A stretch of 9,179 bases of DNA from an uncultured Clostridia bacterium (lineage in GTDB: Bacteria; Bacillota; Clostridia; Oscillospirales; CAG-272): the NCBI GenBank assembly GCA_947624945.1, contig CANQMJ010000097.1, positions 1 to 9,179 on the forward strand, given 5' to 3'. Below the pieces are notes generated by a model. The model had not been told where the DNA came from and did not search any database. It saw only the letters and a program-made list of their open reading frames with translations. A program made the translations under genes and the position numbers. Below are positions 7,621-9,179 of the stretch, one piece after another (position 1 is the stretch's first letter; the number at the start of each line of letters is the position of its first letter).

Positions 7621-8754
7621 TACCGTCGTACCGTCACTGAAGGATACGCCCATATCCATGAAATTCGTCTTTGTATAGTAGAGGTCGCCGTCATACGAAT
7701 CGAACGCGATCACGTTTTCGTCGACGAGCCTCTCGCCGGAGGCGATGTCGGCGGCGTCGAGCATGTAAACATCGGAGATGACGCAGTCGCTGCTGTAATT
7801 TTTACCGTCCGTTTCATCGAACGCGCGGCATGCGCGCTCAAAATAAATGACTCCGTTATCGGCGCGCGCACGCAGTACAAATTCGGCGTCATTCCTGAGC
7901 GTCGTCGGTCCGATATCGTATTCGTCCCGCATGTCATCGAGCTCGAGCGAGCAGCTTCCTATCATATTTTCTTCCGTGATGTACCATACGCGTCCGTTCG
8001 TTATTCCTATCATGCGCGCTCCGAACCCCGGGTCGATTACCGTATATTCACCCGTACCGATATCGACGGCGCCGATATTGTTCCAGTACGGTACGAATCC
8101 GCTCCACTTCGATGTGAAATACAGCTTTCCGCGGTAAAGCCACGCGTTTGTTATCACATTTACCGGAACGGTCGCGAGCTCTCTGACCTCTCCCGTACCG
8201 ACGTCGTACTCCCTGATGTCCGTGACATAGCCGTGTGTTTCTTTGTCGTTTTCTTCGTCGTAATATGAGTCCGTGTGCCTTGCGAAATAGTATATAAGCG
8301 GCTGATCCCTGTACTCCGCGTCGACGACGAGTATTATGGAGTCCGACATCGACTCCGATGCCATCGGACAGCGGATGCTCTCGTGGTCGCACGTCGGGTC
8401 CTCATGCAGATAAAGAGCTTCGCCCGGACTGTCGAGGAGCACCTCGCCGAGCGTGCAGTTCGTCGTATGTATCGACGCAAAGATAACGCTGTAACCCGTG
8501 TACATGTTCGTGTTGTAGACGGTGTCATCCTCGTAGAACCGTTTGTATTTGGCGTTATTGACCTTCGGCGGATCTTTTTCAGCCGTGTTCGCGCCGCCGC
8601 TCATATAAGCGTTGTTTCCGTTTGTGATGTCCGCATTGTCCGCCCCGTCTGCCTCATCGGATCCCGGCACCGACGCCGTTTCGCACGACGATATGCATGA
8701 CAGTACGATACCGCATATAAGTGCCGCTGACGCACATAATATTACCTTTTTCAT
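7507..8754 (-). CDS. Surface lipoprotein with likely beta-propeller fold, frameshifted near the 3' end
   Basis: As read, 415 aa from ATG 8754, preceded by an AGGGGG ribosome site (8765-8770). The signal peptide MKKVILCASAALICGIVLSC leads to C24 in a good lipobox (I-S-S-C); C20 is a poorer option. An Asp/Asn/Gly-rich linker follows to about residue 65. The body has propeller-like blocks (RGKLYFTS 208-215, NGRVWYIT 253-260, GVIYFER 301-307, YDGDLYY 354-360) and D-x-G-T-G turns. H117-x4-C122-x-H124-x4-C129 aligns with the cluster in the plus-strand lipoprotein, His replacing the first Cys. After T377 the frame is lost: the last 38 residues are low-complexity and unlike the rest. A tandem 8-bp duplication at that point accounts for the shift; without it the protein would be 470 aa, ending at 7334. 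First gene of the minus operon. Function beyond an exporter-partner role is unknown. Confidence 0.78.
   Translation of the reverse strand: MKKVILCASAALICGIVLSCISSCETASVPGSDEADGADNADITNGNNAYMSGGANTAEKDPPKVNNAKYKRFYEDDTVYNTNMYTGYSVIFASIHTTNCTLGEVLLDSPGEALYLHEDPTCDHESIRCPMASESMSDSIILVVDAEYRDQPLIYYFARHTDSYYDEENDKETHGYVTDIREYDVGTGEVRELATVPVNVITNAWLYRGKLYFTSKWSGFVPYWNNIGAVDIGTGEYTVIDPGFGARMIGITNGRVWYITEENMIGSCSLELDDMRDEYDIGPTTLRNDAEFVLRARADNGVIYFERACRAFDETDGKNYSSDCVISDVYMLDAADIASGERLVDENVIAFDSYDGDLYYTKTNFMDMGVSFSDGTTVRRAEMFSTSAPATAERSTNTTPKAARSQHATRILASI
7615..7635. repeat. 8-bp tandem duplication causing the lipoprotein frameshift
   Basis: On the plus strand GTCGTACC occurs twice back to back (7617-7624, 7625-7632). 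The period-8 pattern extends two bases left (7615-7616) and three right (7633-7635), 21 bp in all. On the coding strand the unit is GGTACGAC. Deleting one unit gives codons S-D-G-T-T-G-G-N-V-F-D and rejoins the two parts of the lipoprotein exactly. Such a tract can expand or contract by replication slippage. Confidence 0.9.
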
Positions 8755-8798
8755 TTGTTCGCATCCCCCTCGCTCGACGTTTATTTCTTTACACAAAT

Positions 8799-8809
8799 AT
8801 TGTATCATA
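8799..8809 (-). promoter_or_regulatory. Possible -10 region of the minus-strand operon
   Basis: On the minus strand TATGATACAAT offers two overlapping -10 candidates, TATGAT (8809-8804) and TACAAT (8804-8799), in an AT-rich stretch about 45-55 bp upstream of the lipoprotein start. No good -35 lies at 16-18 bp; TTGTTC (8834-8829) is 19 bp from TATGAT. The position is right for a promoter but the match is weak. Confidence 0.4.
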
Positions 8810-8857
8810 AAAAGTTTTAAGAAGGATGGAACAAACGCTTAAATTTTGTTTAACTTT

Positions 8858-8880
8858 TGCATATCGTGTGAATATATGCA
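8858..8880. repeat. Inverted repeat upstream of the minus-strand operon
   Basis: TGCATAT (8858-8864) and ATATGCA (8874-8880), perfect 7-bp arms separated by 9 bp, lie about 50-80 bp upstream of the candidate -10 of the lipoprotein-permease operon. The AT-rich arms and spacing would suit a dimeric regulator's operator. It does not resemble the TGACAC-N-GTGTCA dyads at the other end of the window. Chance occurrence in AT-rich DNA is possible. Confidence 0.35.
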
Positions 8881-8939
8881 TAAATCCGACTCTGCGTACC
8901 GCTGCGTCGCCTGCAGCTGCCTGCAAACGGGCAACGTGC

Positions 8940-8964
8940 ACACTTTTCGCGAAGCGAAAAGTGT
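8940..8964. repeat. Hairpin A: 11-bp perfect stem, GAA loop
   Basis: Arms ACACTTTTCGC (8940-8950) and GCGAAAAGTGT (8954-8964) pair perfectly around a 3-nt loop. No T-run follows on either strand, so it is not a classical intrinsic terminator. The core TTTTCGCGAAGCG recurs 61 bp to the right in hairpin B. It may be a dispersed palindromic repeat of this genome. Confidence 0.75.
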
Positions 8965-8999
8965 AAGACGGCTTCGAGTGCAACGAGAAGACGTTACAC

Positions 9000-9026
9000 A
9001 CACATTTTCGCGAAGCGGAAATGTGT
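9000..9026. repeat. Hairpin B: 12-bp stem sharing the core of hairpin A
   Basis: Arms ACACATTTTCGC (9000-9011) and GCGGAAATGTGT (9015-9026) pair with a single T-G wobble around the same GAA loop. Relative to hairpin A the left arm has an extra A and the right arm a matching T, so pairing is preserved despite divergence. No T-run follows. Confidence 0.72.
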
Positions 9027-9058
9027 CGCAGATCGGCGCGCCAGCGACGAACTGCCGC

Positions 9059-9080
9059 CGTAAGGCTTCGCAGCCTCACG
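9059..9080. repeat. Hairpin C: short GC-rich stem
   Basis: AGGCT (9063-9067), loop TCGC, AGCCT (9072-9076), extended across one A-C mismatch by CGT (9059-9061) and ACG (9078-9080). It lies in the same non-coding-looking stretch as hairpins A and B. It is not followed by a T-run and is weaker evidence on its own. Confidence 0.5.
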
Positions 9081-9179
9081 TTCGCGCATTTTACTCGTGC
9101 GTTGACGGCGCGACACGGTCTGACGCAGACACGACGTTTCGACGGCGCTATCGCCCCGCCGCGAGGGAGCTGTTCGCAG

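Larger units (their letters stand above)
8881..9179. other. Hairpin-rich region without a recognisable gene
   Basis: About 300 bp at the right edge. Besides the hairpins at 8940-8964, 9000-9026 and 9059-9080 there are small perfect stems GTCTG/CAGAC (9118-9130) and GGCG/CGCC (9144-9155). Minus-strand frames are open by chance of composition: one runs from the right edge to a TAA at 8996-8994, another across 8789-9079. Their translations are Arg/Ala/Ser-rich and simply read through the palindromes, with no family resemblance. I see no tRNA, CRISPR array or IS end. The end of a gene outside the window cannot be excluded for the frame stopping at 8994. Confidence 0.5.

Noticed and set aside
8789..9079. 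Minus-strand open frame of 96 codons across the right-hand intergenic region
   Set aside because: It reads through the hairpins and the candidate promoter, is Arg/Ala/Ser-rich and resembles no family; it looks like composition-driven open sequence.
9112..9124. GACACGGTCTGAC, partly similar to operator O1
   Set aside because: The second arm does not match GTGTCA, so symmetry is lost; probably coincidence.
8994..9179. Minus-strand frame open from the right edge to TAA at 8996-8994, possibly the end of an upstream gene
   Set aside because: The translation is low-complexity and passes through palindromes. Without the sequence to the right it cannot be called a gene, though it cannot be ruled out.

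Overview
The window looks like chromosomal DNA from an uncultured gut Clostridia-type member of the Bacillota with moderately high G+C. This rests on the strong GGAGG-type ribosome sites, a canonical TTGACA-17-TATACT promoter, lipoprotein signal peptides, a TetR N-terminus of a type familiar from Clostridia, and compact ABC-exporter operons. The taxon is inferred; no rRNA or other phylogenetic marker is present.

Layout. (1) 1-143, minus: the first 47 codons of a TetR-family repressor, leaving the window on the left. (2) 144-422: a divergent control region. It has a near-consensus promoter for the repressor with two 13-bp dyad operators, and a weaker promoter for the plus-strand operon. (3) 423-4754, plus: a three-gene operon of ABC ATPase, a 791-aa tandem-fused ABC-2-like permease, and a lipoprotein with a likely beta-propeller fold. 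It ends at a strong intrinsic terminator (4818-4860). (4) 4854-8754, minus: a convergent two-gene operon of a paralogous lipoprotein followed by a paralogous 827-aa tandem-fused permease, with no ATPase of its own in view. (5) 8755-9179: the promoter region of that operon, then non-coding-looking DNA with several hairpins, two sharing a core.

The two operons are paralogous cassettes facing each other. The permeases share an E-R...L-R-S/T...G-R loop, a P-[FY]-[IV]-M-T...M-L-A-L-[FY]-A-V-R-C segment and a G-P-L-T-D motif. The lipoproteins share a [C/H]-x4-C-x-H-x4-C cluster and an I-Y-F-E-R block. A simple model is a TetR-controlled ABC exporter (substrate unknown; drugs or antimicrobial peptides are plausible) in which one ATPase powers one or both permeases and each permease has a surface lipoprotein partner.

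The minus-strand lipoprotein is frameshifted by an exact 8-bp tandem duplication at about 7617-7632. Removing one copy restores a 470-aa protein whose stop overlaps the permease start as ATGA. The permease has no visible ribosome site of its own, so this slippage-prone tract could switch both proteins. It may instead be a simple mutation or an assembly error.
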